64,000 nucleotides of DNA, taken from Scatophagus argus (lineage: Eukaryota; Chordata; Actinopteri; Scatophagidae). The DNA lies in contig NC_058512.1 of NCBI RefSeq assembly GCF_020382885.2, positions 8,892,802 through 8,956,801 on the forward strand, given 5' to 3'. The notes under the pieces were generated by a model, which was not told where the DNA came from, did not search any database, and was given only the letters and a program-made list of their open reading frames with translations. Below are positions 63,946 through 64,000 of the stretch, in pieces (position 1 is the stretch's first letter; each line of letters begins with the position of its first letter). The translations under genes were made by a program, and so were the position numbers.

Positions 63946-64000
63946 GTAATCTTCCATTTGAATGCACTGATTGCATCTAAACAACTTTGTAACAGCATAG

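Noticed and set aside
1..64000. tRNA, rRNA, CRISPR arrays, prophage or viral genes
   Set aside because: None was seen; the only tandem repeats are microsatellites and the coding repeats described.

Overview
The window is nuclear DNA of a vertebrate, almost certainly a teleost fish and probably a percomorph. It has long spliced genes with GT-AG introns, many CA/GT microsatellites, and several interspersed repeats typical of spiny-rayed fish. There is no bacterial, viral, CRISPR, rRNA or tRNA signal. Each exon chain below was joined by hand from splice sites, reading-frame phase and remembered similarity to vertebrate proteins. All four spliced chains keep phase throughout.

Layout: (1) 1-13063, plus strand: the 3' 38 exons of the cohesin loader gene nipbl, with the 5' end outside the window. 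(2) 14847-24975, plus: complete nup155, a nuclear-pore scaffold gene with 33 coding exons and 1367 residues. (3) 28263-27121, minus: an intronless 380-residue seven-transmembrane receptor, most like the fish ORA (V1R-type) chemoreceptors. (4) 30225-40227, plus: complete zdhhc8-type palmitoyltransferase, 10 coding exons and 800 residues. (5) 49807 to the right edge, plus: arvcf, a delta/p120-type catenin, whose 3' end is outside the window. The rest is intergenic or intronic DNA with transposon remnants: a 599-bp hAT-type element with an 8-bp target duplication, a TTAA-flanked MITE, and copies of several dispersed fish repeats.

Nipbl with nup155 matches the human 5p13 neighbourhood. Zdhhc8 with arvcf matches the human 22q11.2 (velo-cardio-facial) neighbourhood. 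The window therefore holds a fusion of two ancestral blocks, with the receptor gene at the seam. The genes are not an operon and need not act together: NIPBL loads cohesin, NUP155 builds the pore, ZDHHC8 palmitoylates membrane proteins, and ARVCF binds cadherin tails.

Most notable details: two introns with U12-type (minor spliceosome) signals, one in nup155 and one in zdhhc8; a GC-AG intron in nup155; a DPG-to-DAG change, a 36-bp coding tandem repeat and an unusual C-terminus in zdhhc8; an 18-nt microexon and a start lacking the usual coiled coil in arvcf. I did not find a clearly new biological system. The best candidates for new biology are these gene-structure oddities and the receptor.
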